The notes: generated by a model not told the origin, from the letters alone. A stretch of DNA of 64,000 nucleotides from Trinickia acidisoli (GCF_017315725.1 NZ_JAFLRG010000001.1:434001-498000); one strand, 5' to 3'. Positions 38,356 through 47,563 are shown, numbered from the stretch's first letter. Translations and numbers: made by a program.

Positions 38356-38523
38356 TCAACGCGACTGCTTGTTCCTTGCCGCTTTGCGTTTCGCTTCGAG
38401 TTCCGCTTTCGCGCGTGCGACCGCTTCGGCGAGCGCGCCCTCTCGTTCGCGAAGACGCGCTTCACGGGCCTCGGGCGTGAGTCCGGTGAGACCGAGTCGC
38501 TCGTCTCTATCCTTGTCAGACAC
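38356..38523 (-). CDS. Small coupled hypothetical protein (55 aa)
   Basis: 55 residues, almost wholly charged and helical: a basic and acidic coiled-coil-like stretch (EAREARLREREGALAEAVARAKAELEAKRKAA). GTG at 38523 follows GAGGGG and overlaps the end of the upstream gene by 8 nt (GTGTCTGA), so the two are translationally coupled. Family unknown. Probably a partner of the GGDEF-like protein upstream. Confidence 0.65.
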   Translation of the reverse strand: MSDKDRDERLGLTGLTPEAREARLREREGALAEAVARAKAELEAKRKAARNKQSR

Positions 38524-40033
38524 CGTGCTGCCCCTCTGCCTTGCTTCTGTTGAGATCGAGATCGGCCAACTCAAACGTATCGCCCACCCGTAAGCCCGGC
38601 AGGATAGGCGCGATGCCCGCATGCAGGCCGAAGCCTTTTTCACCGGGGCGCCGGTGATGCTCGATCGCGTCGAGCCCGTGTTTGCGTCCGTACGCGTCGA
38701 CGCGTTCCCGCGCTAGCTGAACCACGGAGTCCATTTGCTCGCGCGTCTGGTTCTCGCCGATCACGCGATCGCCAAACTCGTCTCCTCCGGTGCGCATCGG
38801 GCAAATATCGTAACCTGCGTCCGCGACCGTTTGCGCGGCAAGATGGATCATGCTGGCCATGTGCCGGTCGGCGTCGGCCCGCCCTAGCGCCTTTGTGATG
38901 CCGCCCAGATTGATGAGGTCCCACGAAATGAAATACCCGTCGAGCTTGCGCCCTTGACTGGCCGCGGCCTCCAGAACGGCCTGGCCTGCGCGCACGAACT
39001 TCGCTTTTGTGTGACCGCTTCTTGCACTATAGACACCTGCCGGATCGCGCTCGACTCTCCATCCCGCCGCTTTGAACAGAGGCCGCCATTTTGAACGGCC
39101 CACGCCGACCTTTGCAGCCGTTGCGTAGAACTCCCGTTCGATCGACTCGTCCGGATTCGGGCACCAGCGCGTTGGCGGCATGACGAACGGCTCTGCGAGC
39201 ACGGCACCGCCAAGCACCTCATCCATGCTTTCGCCAAGCGCGTCTGAGGCACGTTCAACGATCTCCTCGAACGGCTGTCCCGGCTCGATCCGTACCAGCG
39301 CCATGTTGAGATCCACGCCGCGGCGGCGACGTCCGGGATGCTTAATTTGGTCGAGTCGATGTTGGAGTGCATAGAGATGCGCCTCGGTCTTGGCTTGCCG
39401 CAAGGCCCGAAGCATCCGCTTCTCGTCCGCTCGACCCACGGTCACGATGTGCCTGCCGGTACTGCTCGCGCGCATGGGCGCGAGGTCGACGGCCAGAGCG
39501 TTCAGCGCTGCGTCGGGGCGGCTCGAGATCGCTTCCAGGTGCCGATTGGCGGACGCCGCCACGTTGTGGAGGGCCTTGTTGAGTCCGGCCAGGTTGACGA
39601 AATCCGTTGCGAGCAGATAAGCCGATTCTTCCGGATGGCCGTCGATGTGGACTTGAGCCTGCTGAACGGTCTGCCTGACGAGGTCGTTGCCGCGGGCGTC
39701 GAACGCGCCGGTCCCGTCCTTCGGCGGAGGGGACCACAGCGCGTTGATCTGCGATGGCGTCAGGTCGAACGGCGCAGCGGCCTCCATGAAGCGCTCGCGG
39801 GCTGCGCCCTCCGGCCCTGGGAAGTGGTGATGACACATCAGGTCGTGCTTAGCGGGTGCCACCCGGATGCGCGCGATCGCATCCGCCTTCGGCAAGCCGG
39901 CCGCCAGTTGGCGCAGTCCTTCGACGGCGGGTGCGTGATCGCGCTCCGCCAGCGGCGCGCCTGCCGGCACTTCCTTTGGCGCTTCGCCGCCGCGGTTCAT
40001 CTCGGTGTTGCCGCCAGGGCCGTCGACCTTCAT
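38516..40033 (-). CDS. Soluble protein with two GGDEF-like units
   Basis: 505 residues, no membrane segment or sensor domain. The C-terminal unit has a GGDEF core (FISWDLINLGGITKALGRADADRHM, then MRTGGDEFGDRV, then GFGLHAGIAP). The N-terminal unit aligns with it (LLATDFVNLAGLNKALHNVAASANRHL, then HIVTVGRADEKRM) but lacks GGDEF. The nucleotide-binding D-x-D-x-FK-x-IND signature of diguanylate cyclases is altered to W-D-L-I-N-L-G-G-I-T-K, so another substrate or loss of activity is possible. ATG at 40033 chosen. It overlaps the 55-residue gene. Diguanylate cyclase function cannot be assumed. Confidence 0.7.
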   Translation of the reverse strand: MKVDGPGGNTEMNRGGEAPKEVPAGAPLAERDHAPAVEGLRQLAAGLPKADAIARIRVAPAKHDLMCHHHFPGPEGAARERFMEAAAPFDLTPSQINALWSPPPKDGTGAFDARGNDLVRQTVQQAQVHIDGHPEESAYLLATDFVNLAGLNKALHNVAASANRHLEAISSRPDAALNALAVDLAPMRASSTGRHIVTVGRADEKRMLRALRQAKTEAHLYALQHRLDQIKHPGRRRRGVDLNMALVRIEPGQPFEEIVERASDALGESMDEVLGGAVLAEPFVMPPTRWCPNPDESIEREFYATAAKVGVGRSKWRPLFKAAGWRVERDPAGVYSARSGHTKAKFVRAGQAVLEAAASQGRKLDGYFISWDLINLGGITKALGRADADRHMASMIHLAAQTVADAGYDICPMRTGGDEFGDRVIGENQTREQMDSVVQLARERVDAYGRKHGLDAIEHHRRPGEKGFGLHAGIAPILPGLRVGDTFELADLDLNRSKAEGQHGV

Positions 40034-40562
40034 TGCCAATCCACCAAAAGAAGGCTATGTCGCGTTCGCTTTTCGTTGCGGAGCGGCGACGCGCCCAGAC
40101 CGCCGACCAGGCCACGCCCATATGCCATAGCGGGTGCCTACGGGGTCCTCGGCGGCAGGCTAGCACGACACAAGTGCGTGTCGGCGCGCCGGTGCGCAGC
40201 GCTGTTCAGTCAGGCGAAGGATCGTTTGGTGATGTGGATAACGGTGGGGAAGGCGTAGCCCGAGGAGCGATAAAGTCGAGCCGCCGAGCCGCTGCGTGTC
40301 GACGATCCCCTGCACGAGAGGGCACCTCCGTTGGACTGAATTCGTTCCGGAAAAAGGCTCTGCTTCGCTCGCGCCGCCAGAATGCGCGCCAAGCGAGCCA
40401 TACGCAAATCTGTCTCTTAGTCGGTCATTTCGGCCGTCGAAAACGGGTGTGGCTGCTCTGAAGCGATAGCACTTATTCGGCCGCCGGTAACGATCACTGG
40501 CCGGATGGCGGCGATTCGCATTTGTGGGATTGATTTTATGTAGCCAGTAGGCTACGATCGAT
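40034..40562. other. Gap upstream of the TA pair
   Basis: About 530 nt, no supported gene. Ends with the palindromic TA operator at 40540-40555. Confidence 0.5.
40540..40555. promoter_or_regulatory. Probable operator of the TA operon
   Basis: Perfect inverted repeat GTAGCC-AGTA-GGCTAC seven bases upstream of the toxin ATG, where TA autorepressors commonly bind. Confidence 0.6.
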
Positions 40563-40859
40563 ATGACTGAACTGCGCAAGACCTCAGAATTTGCCCGCTG
40601 GATCGATGATCTGCGAGACGCCCGAGCGCGTGCGCGAATTCAGATTCGTATCCAACGCCTCGCCGATGACAACCACGGGGACGTAAAGCCGGTCGGAGGT
40701 GGTGTCTCGGAGTTGCGCGTTGACTACGGCCCGGGATACCGCGTGTATTACACGCAGCGGCGTGGTGTCTGCATCCTGCTACTGTGCGGTGGCGACAAGC
40801 GGACACAGGATAGGGACATCAGACAAGCGCTGGATATGGCCCGCGAACTGGAGTTTTGA
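40563..40859 (+). CDS. RelE/ParE-family toxin
   Basis: 98-residue toxin of the short addiction-module killer family (HigB-like). Supports: TSEFARWIDDLRDARARARIQIRIQRLADDNHGDVKPVGGGVSELRVDYGPGYRVYY, then ILLLCGGDKRTQDRDI. The basic and Tyr/Asp residues of the RelE-fold active groove are present. First gene of a two-gene operon; the antitoxin starts 2 nt after its stop. Confidence 0.9.
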   Translation: MTELRKTSEFARWIDDLRDARARARIQIRIQRLADDNHGDVKPVGGGVSELRVDYGPGYRVYYTQRRGVCILLLCGGDKRTQDRDIRQALDMARELEF

Positions 40860-40861
40860 CG

Positions 40862-41158
40862 ATGGCTACGACTACTACACGGTACGACATTGCCGACCAT
40901 TTGCGCAACGAGGAGGAAATGCGCCTGTACATTGAAGCCGCATTCGAAGAGGCGGGCGACGATGCGGCGTTCATCGCTAGGGCGTTAGGCGATGTGGCTC
41001 GCGCGCGCGGCATGACGCAAATTGCTCGCGACGCAGGCCTCTCTCGAGAAAGTCTGTACAAGGCCCTGTCCGGCGAGCGAAGCCCCGACTTCTCCACCAT
41101 GCTTAAAGTTCTGCGTGCGCTCGGTCTTCGGTTACATCCTGAGCCATTGTGCGCGTGA
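40862..41158 (+). CDS. Addiction-module antitoxin (HTH type)
   Basis: 98-residue antitoxin of the 'putative addiction module antidote' family paired with such toxins: YDIADHLRNEEEMRLYIEAAFEEAGDDAAFIARALGDVARARGMTQIARDAGLSRESLYKALSGERSPDFSTMLKVLRALGLRL, a C-terminal helix-turn-helix. ATG at 40862 with GACG just before it; a TTG two codons earlier is unlikely. Confidence 0.9.
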   Translation: MATTTTRYDIADHLRNEEEMRLYIEAAFEEAGDDAAFIARALGDVARARGMTQIARDAGLSRESLYKALSGERSPDFSTMLKVLRALGLRLHPEPLCA

Positions 41159-41186
41159 CCTGTTGCGCGGCGCGAGCGTAAGCTAG

Positions 41187-41495
41187 AAGACGTTCGTACC
41201 TGTCCGCCATTGCGGCAGAGGGCATAGAAAATTCAGGACTACTAAGCAATTGCGGAAGTGCGGAGCTGTATCGGTTCGTGATCGATCGCGCCTCGCCAAA
41301 GCATATGGCGAAGTCAAACGCATAGGACTCACGCAAGACGAATCGATAGAGCAAGCCCGACGGCAATGCGATGTGATCCGAAATAATCCGCCGGCGACGC
41401 CGACTTGGTATTTCATGCAGCCCATTGCTCATAAGTTTTTCACCGAGCGATTCTTGGATGAAAAGCTTCCTATTGAATCGTTGCTCCATCCTTGA
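41187..41495 (+). pseudogene. C-terminal remnant of a polymorphic-toxin-like protein
   Basis: An open frame without a start and with no ribosome site, most convincing from SRLAKAYGEVKRIGLTQDESIEQARRQCDVIRNNPPATPTW to the stop at 41495. It is followed 1 nt later by an immunity-like gene, the usual order of toxin C-terminus and immunity protein in polymorphic toxin systems. The N-terminal carrier region is missing. Identity of the toxin domain unknown. Confidence 0.45.
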
Positions 41496-41496
41496 C

Positions 41497-41808
41497 ATGC
41501 GAATCACCCTAATTTTCCAGCTTCAACAAGAAACGCTGCCTTCCCGCGAAGAACATTTCGGCGACCTTTGGAAGGTCGCAAAACGGTTCGAGCAGCTAGG
41601 CCTCCCGCTCGACAAGTGGTATCGGCCCGCGCGAACACCAAAGAAGTCTCTCGCGAATCGGGCTTTCGACCGCACTGGGCCGACGCCCGTCGCACCGGAC
41701 ATGCTTCGGGCTCAGGACGAACGGAACCGGACAACAAACCATCGGATCACGGCGATCTGGACCAGCGTCGCGACGCGAAAGCATTTGAACCACCTCCCTG
41801 AAACCTAG
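41497..41808 (+). CDS. Imm52-like immunity protein, truncated
   Basis: 103 residues starting MRITLIFQLQQETLPSREEHFGDLW, which resembles the N-terminal half of Imm52 immunity proteins; those are roughly twice as long, so this is probably a truncated remnant. Starts 1 nt after the stop of a toxin-tail-like frame. The C-terminal sequence (TTNHRITAIW...HLNHLPET) also resembles the family before the premature end. Overlaps the convergent hydrolase stop by 4 nt. Confidence 0.5.
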   Translation: MRITLIFQLQQETLPSREEHFGDLWKVAKRFEQLGLPLDKWYRPARTPKKSLANRAFDRTGPTPVAPDMLRAQDERNRTTNHRITAIWTSVATRKHLNHLPET

Positions 41809-42815
41809 GCCGATGCAGTTCGACCGAACAGCGCCGCTACACCGCTCGGCGAGCAGAAGATGCCCTTGCCGTCATGGCCGAAGCCATCGACGACCAACGT
41901 CCGGTGACGCAGCGACGGGTGACGTATATGCATGTAGCGCGCGTAAGCGAGTCCGCGCGAAAGGCGATGCGCGCCTTGGGTCTGTGCAGCGCACGATTTA
42001 TCGAGTGCGGGGTGCGCGGGATCGCAATCTTCGCCGCCGAGGAGCACCGTCACGTCACGACTTGCATACGCCGCTTCGAGATCGCGCGCGCATCTGTCGT
42101 TCGCCACTCTCCGCGCGTAAGCCGGCAAGCGGTTCAACCCGTATTTCCAGTCATTGAAGCCGGGACATTGCGCGGCATCGAATGGTGTGAAGCGGCCATC
42201 TTCGGTTGGCCGCTGTTCATCGAAATACACATACGAGGATGGATTCGCGATCACGTAACGCAGCGCGATGCCTTGACCGGTTAACTGCGATTCTCCGCGC
42301 GTGACGACCGCATAGCGCTGCACGACCTGGCCGCCGCCCGAATGACCGGCGACAACAACAGTCTCGAGCGACGGAAACCGAGTGCGTTGCGCGAGCAGCT
42401 CGAGGATCGCATCGAGCGCGTCGAACGAACTGAGCGGCGCCGGCCCCAACGCGGCGTCGCCACCCATCCATCCGGTCCATTCCCAGTGCAGCGCATCGGG
42501 CGCGAGCCGATGCGCGGCGACGTCGGCGGCGGCAAGGAACTGCGGCACGATCAGCAGCGTCTCGTCGTCGTGGCCGCCGGCGGCGCGCGCTTGCTGTGCG
42601 AGTTCGAAATAAGCATCGGCATTGCGCAAGCGACCGTGAATCAAGATCACCGCACGCCGTATCGCCGGCTGCGGCACGCGCCAATCACACGTGATGTAAA
42701 GCGCAATGACGCCGCGGCCCGCGGAAGTCGTGACGGCAAGACGATGCGGCGCGACCACGGCGACGGGGCGTTCATTCGGTGCGCGCTCATCGTCGGGACG
42801 GAATAACTGGGTCAT
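41805..42815 (-). CDS. Alpha/beta hydrolase, cytoplasmic paralog
   Basis: 336 residues, same family as 44196-45308. Nucleophile elbow VVVAGHSGGGQVVQRYA, the oxyanion strand AVILIHGRLRNADAYF, and a GFGHDGKGIF C-terminal His. No signal peptide, unlike its paralog. The NPSSYVYFDEQRP segment is shared with it. Last gene of the leftward porin cluster, 28 nt after the transporter. Substrate unknown, probably an ester or polyester. Confidence 0.85.
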   Translation of the reverse strand: MTQLFRPDDERAPNERPVAVVAPHRLAVTTSAGRGVIALYITCDWRVPQPAIRRAVILIHGRLRNADAYFELAQQARAAGGHDDETLLIVPQFLAAADVAAHRLAPDALHWEWTGWMGGDAALGPAPLSSFDALDAILELLAQRTRFPSLETVVVAGHSGGGQVVQRYAVVTRGESQLTGQGIALRYVIANPSSYVYFDEQRPTEDGRFTPFDAAQCPGFNDWKYGLNRLPAYARRVANDRCARDLEAAYASRDVTVLLGGEDCDPAHPALDKSCAAQTQGAHRLSRGLAYARYMHIRHPSLRHRTLVVDGFGHDGKGIFCSPSGVAALFGRTASA

Positions 42816-42843
42816 GCAAAGCCTATCGAGCGTAGATCAATCG

Positions 42844-44208
42844 TTATTGCGCTGCCGGTGAGCCTTCCTGCGTCACCGGCGCCGGATCTCTCCCGGATTT
42901 CGTGAAGAAGACCATCGCGAGCGAGACGAGGCCGGCCACGATCAGATAGAAGGCCGGGGTATAGCTGCTTCCGCTCCAGTGCGTGAGCGACGTGATCGTG
43001 AGCGGCGCCAGTCCGCCGAACAACGTCACGGCCACGTTGTACGAGAGCGCGACGCCCGTCGAACGATTGCGCACGGGAAACAGCGTGGCGAGCATGCCGG
43101 GATGCGAGCCCGACATCGCGGCAAGAAACAGCGAGGACACCATCTGCGCGATGAACAGATGCGTCGGCGAGGGCGATGAGATGACGAAGCCGAACAGCGG
43201 ATACGCGACGATGATCCATGCGATCACGACCGGATAGAACAGCCGATAGGCGCCGTAGCGGTCGCACAGCTTGCCCGCCAGTGGGAACAGTGCGAGGTTG
43301 AGCACGCCGGACACGAAGGCACCGACGAGCGCGGTCGAGAGCGGCAGGTGCAGTTGCCGTTCCACATAGAGCGGCAAATACGAATGCCACGCGTAGTTCG
43401 TCGCCGCGCCGACGATGATGATGCCCATCGCGCAGATGACGGCATCGGTATTCTCGCGAAAGAACGTGCGGACGGTGGGGCGCTGCGGCTTGCCGCCGTG
43501 TTCGCGCAATCGAGTGAATTCGGGCGATTCGGCTACGCGATGGCGAATATAGAAGCCGATCGGTCCCGCAAGCGAGCCCATCAAAAACGGCACGCGCCAG
43601 CCCCAGGCCACGAGCTGCGCATGCGAGAGATGGGTGGTCAGCAACCAGCCGACGCCCGAGGACAGCAACAGGGCGAACGATTGCGCCGACATGTTGAAGC
43701 TGCCGTAGAACATCTTCTTGCCCGGCGGCGCGTACTCGACGAGCATCGCGGAGGCCGTCGCGAACTGGCCGCCGACCGACATGCCTTGCAGCAACCGCGC
43801 AAGCACGATGAGCAGCGGCGCGGCGACGCCGATCGTTGCATACGAAGGGGTCAATCCCATCAGCAGCGTGCTGGCGGCCATCGTTACGATCAACATGGCG
43901 AGCGCGCGCCGTCTACCGGCGCGGTCGGCGTACATGCCGAGCAAGACGCCGCCGATCGGCCGCACGAGGAAGCCGATCGCAAACGTCGCGAGCGTGAGCG
44001 TGATCGACACGAACGGTCTATCCGCGGGGAAAAACACCTGCGCGATGATCTTCGCGAAATAACCGTAGACGAGGAAGTCGAACCACTCGAGGCCGCTGCC
44101 GAGCACGGACGACACGATCGCGCGGCGGACCATCCGCGGGCTCAATGTGGGTATCGTTGTGGGGCCGGACGTGCTTTCGATCATATGCGGTGCGTTCAAT
44201 AGGCGCAT
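42844..44208 (-). CDS. MHS-family MFS transporter
   Basis: 454-residue inner-membrane transporter of the metabolite:H+ symporter type. Twelve hydrophobic segments are visible; family marks are SGLEWFDFLVYGYFA at TM1, GMYADRAGRRRAL after TM2, LLQGMSVGGQF at TM4 and KLCDRYGAYR after TM8. ATG at 44208 overlaps the upstream hydrolase stop by 13 nt; an ATG at 44184 is an alternative. It is probably the uptake step for the product of the exported hydrolase. Confidence 0.87.
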   Translation of the reverse strand: MRLLNAPHMIESTSGPTTIPTLSPRMVRRAIVSSVLGSGLEWFDFLVYGYFAKIIAQVFFPADRPFVSITLTLATFAIGFLVRPIGGVLLGMYADRAGRRRALAMLIVTMAASTLLMGLTPSYATIGVAAPLLIVLARLLQGMSVGGQFATASAMLVEYAPPGKKMFYGSFNMSAQSFALLLSSGVGWLLTTHLSHAQLVAWGWRVPFLMGSLAGPIGFYIRHRVAESPEFTRLREHGGKPQRPTVRTFFRENTDAVICAMGIIIVGAATNYAWHSYLPLYVERQLHLPLSTALVGAFVSGVLNLALFPLAGKLCDRYGAYRLFYPVVIAWIIVAYPLFGFVISSPSPTHLFIAQMVSSLFLAAMSGSHPGMLATLFPVRNRSTGVALSYNVAVTLFGGLAPLTITSLTHWSGSSYTPAFYLIVAGLVSLAMVFFTKSGRDPAPVTQEGSPAAQ

Positions 44209-45308
44209 GATTTCGTTCCAAACATCGCAGCAAGTGCGCACGACGACGTGAGCATGCGCGCGCCATTGTGGCCTACGCCGGGCACGACGTGAAATTGCTG
44301 ATTCAAGCCTGCGGGATGACGCGCTTGCAGGTAATGGAAATAGCCCTGCGCCCGCGCAACGCGTTCCATTCCCTGTGCTTCGGCGGGGCAACTGCGATCC
44401 AGTGCGGCCTGATTCGGATCGTCGTCGCTACCGCCGACGAGATACGTCACGCGGCGGCTCACATAGGCCGCTTCCAGTTGCGCGGGGCTGCGATCGCTCA
44501 CGTAAGGCGGGCGTGCTTGCATTCCATACTTCCAGTCGTCGAAATTCGCACACCGCGCCGCATCGAAGGCCGAGAACCCGCCGTTCGCGTTGGGCCGCGA
44601 TTCGTCGAAATAGACATACGACGATGGGCTCGAGACCACGTAGCTTATGTCGATCCCCTCTTGCGCGAGGGCTTGCAAGCCATGTGCGGCCACCGCGTAG
44701 CGTTGCACGACTTGCGCACCGCCCGAGTGACCGGCGAAGACGATCTGTTTCAGATGCGCAAACAGGTGCCGGTCCGCAAGGCGCGCGACGATCGCATCGA
44801 GCACCGCGTACGAACTGAGCGGCACGCTGCCGTCGGCAGGCTCGCCGCCCATCCACGCGTTGTCCTTCCAGTGCAGCATGTCGGCGGGCAGATCATGCAC
44901 GCGCATGTCGAGCGTTGCGAGAAACTGCGGCGCGATCAGCAGCGTCGTGCCCGGTTCCGCGCCCGCCGCATCGCGTGCGTGCAAAGCCGTTCGATAGTAG
45001 ACGTCCGCGTTGCGCAGCTTGCCGTGAATGACGATGACGGCGCGCTCGATACGCGGCTGCGGCGCGTTCCAATCCGCCGAGAGATAGAGCGGAAACTGCG
45101 CCGGCCCTTGTGGCGTGTCGAGTTGCAGACGCGCGGGCGCAATCACGGCCACCGGGTGCAGGTGCGGCGCGTACACATGTTGCGCGAGCGCGGCGTTGGG
45201 CACGGCAACGGACGTCAACGCCAACGTCAATCCAGCCGCCACGGTTGCCGCTGCGCACCGCCGTATCGTGCGCAGCGCGTTGAGGTGTGCGATCTTGATT
45301 AGATTCAT
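44196..45308 (-). CDS. Exported alpha/beta hydrolase
   Basis: 370 residues. Signal peptide with basic N-region and a hydrophobic LTLALTSVAV core, cleavage near ALA-QH. Catalytic features as in its paralog: VIVIHGKLRNADVYY, IVFAGHSGGAQVVQRYA, VVPGVGHNGARM. Begins 52 nt after the porin gene and overlaps the transporter gene. Probably periplasmic or extracellular; substrate unknown. Confidence 0.86.
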   Translation of the reverse strand: MNLIKIAHLNALRTIRRCAAATVAAGLTLALTSVAVPNAALAQHVYAPHLHPVAVIAPARLQLDTPQGPAQFPLYLSADWNAPQPRIERAVIVIHGKLRNADVYYRTALHARDAAGAEPGTTLLIAPQFLATLDMRVHDLPADMLHWKDNAWMGGEPADGSVPLSSYAVLDAIVARLADRHLFAHLKQIVFAGHSGGAQVVQRYAVAAHGLQALAQEGIDISYVVSSPSSYVYFDESRPNANGGFSAFDAARCANFDDWKYGMQARPPYVSDRSPAQLEAAYVSRRVTYLVGGSDDDPNQAALDRSCPAEAQGMERVARAQGYFHYLQARHPAGLNQQFHVVPGVGHNGARMLTSSCALAAMFGTKSCAY

Positions 45309-45360
45309 CGATTCACTCCCGAATCATCCCGCGTATCGTCGTCCGTCATCATCCGGCTGC

Positions 45361-46416
45361 TCAGAATCGATGGCGAATGCCGACCGTCACACCGGTCTGG
45401 TTTGCCCAGAATGCCGTGTCGTCGGTGACGCCGACCGGCGTGAACGTGCCGTTCCCATTATGCGTGGCTGCGGCATATGCGACGGTCGCATAGACGTCCG
45501 TGCGCTTGGATAGCGTGTAGTCGCCGCTCAGGACGCCCATGATCGAGTTCGACACGCCACTCGTCGCGTTGCTTTGGTAGTACAGCGCCGCCGTCAACTG
45601 GAACGCCGGCGTGAAACGATAACGCGTGCCGCCGAACCACAACGCCTGCGATATCGTTGCGCCCTTGGTCGGGTTTTCCAAGAAGTGCTCGTAGCCGCCC
45701 ATCACGGTGACGCTGCCGAATTGATCGCGCGCGGACAGGCTCCAGTTGCGCGATTTCGTCCATGTGCCCGTGGAGGTGACCGCACCGTTGCGATAGTCGT
45801 AGGCGAAGGCGGCCGACAGCGTGCCGATTGCGTACTCCAGGCCCGCGCCGTATGCCGCGTTGCTCTGGAAGGAGCCTACGGTGCCGCCGAAGCTGTAGTC
45901 GGCGATCGCTTTCAGTCCGCCGAACTGGCCGACGTATTTCACCGAGTTGTCGAGTCGTGCTTTGTAGGAGAAGTCGTCGGACGAGCCCGTCGTCGGGAAC
46001 CACGTGTATTGCGGGGCATAGCCCATCGGATCGTATTGTTCGAGGATGTCGTACATCGCCGTGTACTGCAGGCCGGCCGAGAATGCCCCGTACGATGCAT
46101 TCGAGATGCCGACGGCCGCGGTTCGATTGAACAGCACACCCGATGTCGTGTTGGTGCCGTCGGTGCCGTTGAATCCCGCTTCGAGTTCGAAGAACGTTTG
46201 ATAGCCGCCGCCGAGATCCTCGGTACCGCGAAAGCCGAACCGCGAATTGCTGAGGCCGCCGGAATTCTCGCGCACCAGCGCGTCGCCTTTCGCGTCGGCA
46301 TGATTGACGAATTCAAGATTGGTATCGATCAAGCCGTAGAGCGTGACCGACGATTGCGCGTGCGCCGACAGGCTGGCCGCGCCGACAAGAGCGGCGGCGA
46401 AATAGTGCTTCTTCAT
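45361..46416 (-). CDS. Outer-membrane porin (Gram-negative trimeric type)
   Basis: 351-residue beta-barrel porin: signal peptide ending SAHAQ, mature start SSVTLYGLIDTNLEFVNHADAK, RFGFRGTEDLGGGYQTFFELE constriction-loop region and the final VTVGIRHRF with C-terminal Phe. ATG 46416 with GAGA upstream; an ATG at 46431 would add five residues. First gene of the leftward porin-hydrolase-transporter-hydrolase cluster and divergent from a LysR gene. Confidence 0.93.
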   Translation of the reverse strand: MKKHYFAAALVGAASLSAHAQSSVTLYGLIDTNLEFVNHADAKGDALVRENSGGLSNSRFGFRGTEDLGGGYQTFFELEAGFNGTDGTNTTSGVLFNRTAAVGISNASYGAFSAGLQYTAMYDILEQYDPMGYAPQYTWFPTTGSSDDFSYKARLDNSVKYVGQFGGLKAIADYSFGGTVGSFQSNAAYGAGLEYAIGTLSAAFAYDYRNGAVTSTGTWTKSRNWSLSARDQFGSVTVMGGYEHFLENPTKGATISQALWFGGTRYRFTPAFQLTAALYYQSNATSGVSNSIMGVLSGDYTLSKRTDVYATVAYAAATHNGNGTFTPVGVTDDTAFWANQTGVTVGIRHRF

Positions 46417-46556
46417 TGTGGGGGTCTCCATCCATGCAAAGCTCGGGTTGTTATCCGTGGCGGCGTGCGGCGAGCGGTTGCCGATTCCGGTTTTTATCGC
46501 GATGGCGAGATCGTAGGTTCGGGGTTGGTAAATGTAAAATACCTATTTTGTGAGCT

Positions 46557-46579
46557 ATCCATATTTAATAAATATGGAT
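46557..46579. promoter_or_regulatory. LysR-type operator between porin and regulator
   Basis: Perfect 10-bp arms with a 3-nt centre (ATCCATATTT and AAATATGGAT), containing T-N11-A. AT-rich island in the 193-nt gap between the divergent porin and LysR genes, 30 nt before the LysR start. Confidence 0.7.
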
Positions 46580-46609
46580 TTTCGCGGTGCGACTTCATGG
46601 GGACGGACG

Positions 46610-47533
46610 ATGGAATTGCGGCATCTGCGTTACTTTTTGGTCGTCGCCGAGGAGGGGCAATTCACGCGCGCGGCGTCGCGGCTCGCGATGCAGCAACCGC
46701 CGCTGTCGCAGCAAATTCGCCTGCTCGAGGAGGAGATCGGCTTCGATCTATTCGAGCGCCTGCCGCGCGGCGTCGTGCTGACCGAGGCCGGCAAGGCGTT
46801 TGCACAGGACGCGCAACGCATCATCGAGGGCCTGCAGCACGCGGTCGAGCGTGCGGCCAGAATTGCGCGCGGCGAGCTTGGCACGATCTCGATTGGGCTC
46901 ACGAGTTCCGCGAGCTTTCATCCGCTGACCACGGAGGCGATCCGCGAATTCCGGCGGCTGCATCCGGACGTGGGCATCGACTTGATCGAGTTGAATGCGG
47001 CCGAAGTCAACGAGCGGCTTGCGGGCGGGCTCGTTCATGTCGCGTTCCTGCGCAAGCCGGTGGAGCGGCCGCCGAGTTTGTCGTTCGACGTGCTCGAGGA
47101 GGAGCCGATGGTCGTCGTGCTGCCCGAAGATCATGCGTTGTTGAGGCGCCGGCGGGGCCGGCAATCGGACATCGCGCTTCGCGAGCTTGCCGACGAACCC
47201 TTTATTTTCGTGCGGCGGCCGGGATCGCCCGGCATGTATGCGGACATCCTCACCGCATGCCGCGAGGCGGGGTTTTCTCCGAACGTCGTGCGCGAAGTGC
47301 CGCGCATGCTTTCGGGTATCAAGCTCGTGTCGACGGGGCTTGGCGTGACGCTGGTCCCTGCGTCGATGCAGCGATACAACCAAGCGGGCGTGGTCTACCG
47401 TCGACTGAAAATGCCGCATGCATTGACGGCGCCGATTACATTGAGCTTTCCCACGACGCAGCAGAACGGCGCCGCGAGCCGCTTCGTCGAATTCGTGCAG
47501 CAGCATTTTCGGCAAGGGAAGGCTGTGTCGTAG
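46610..47533 (+). CDS. LysR-family transcriptional regulator
   Basis: 307-residue regulator: N-terminal winged HTH (MELRHLRYFLVVAEEGQFTRAASRLAMQQPPLSQQIRLLEEEIGFDLFER) and a PBP-like effector domain starting GTISIGLTSSASFHP. Start at 46610 from the conserved MELRHLRYF. The divergent gap contains a perfect 23-bp palindrome, so it probably controls the porin cluster and itself. Confidence 0.93.
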   Translation: MELRHLRYFLVVAEEGQFTRAASRLAMQQPPLSQQIRLLEEEIGFDLFERLPRGVVLTEAGKAFAQDAQRIIEGLQHAVERAARIARGELGTISIGLTSSASFHPLTTEAIREFRRLHPDVGIDLIELNAAEVNERLAGGLVHVAFLRKPVERPPSLSFDVLEEEPMVVVLPEDHALLRRRRGRQSDIALRELADEPFIFVRRPGSPGMYADILTACREAGFSPNVVREVPRMLSGIKLVSTGLGVTLVPASMQRYNQAGVVYRRLKMPHALTAPITLSFPTTQQNGAASRFVEFVQQHFRQGKAVS

Positions 47534-47563
47534 CGAGCGCGCCCCTCGATACCCCACGCTCAG

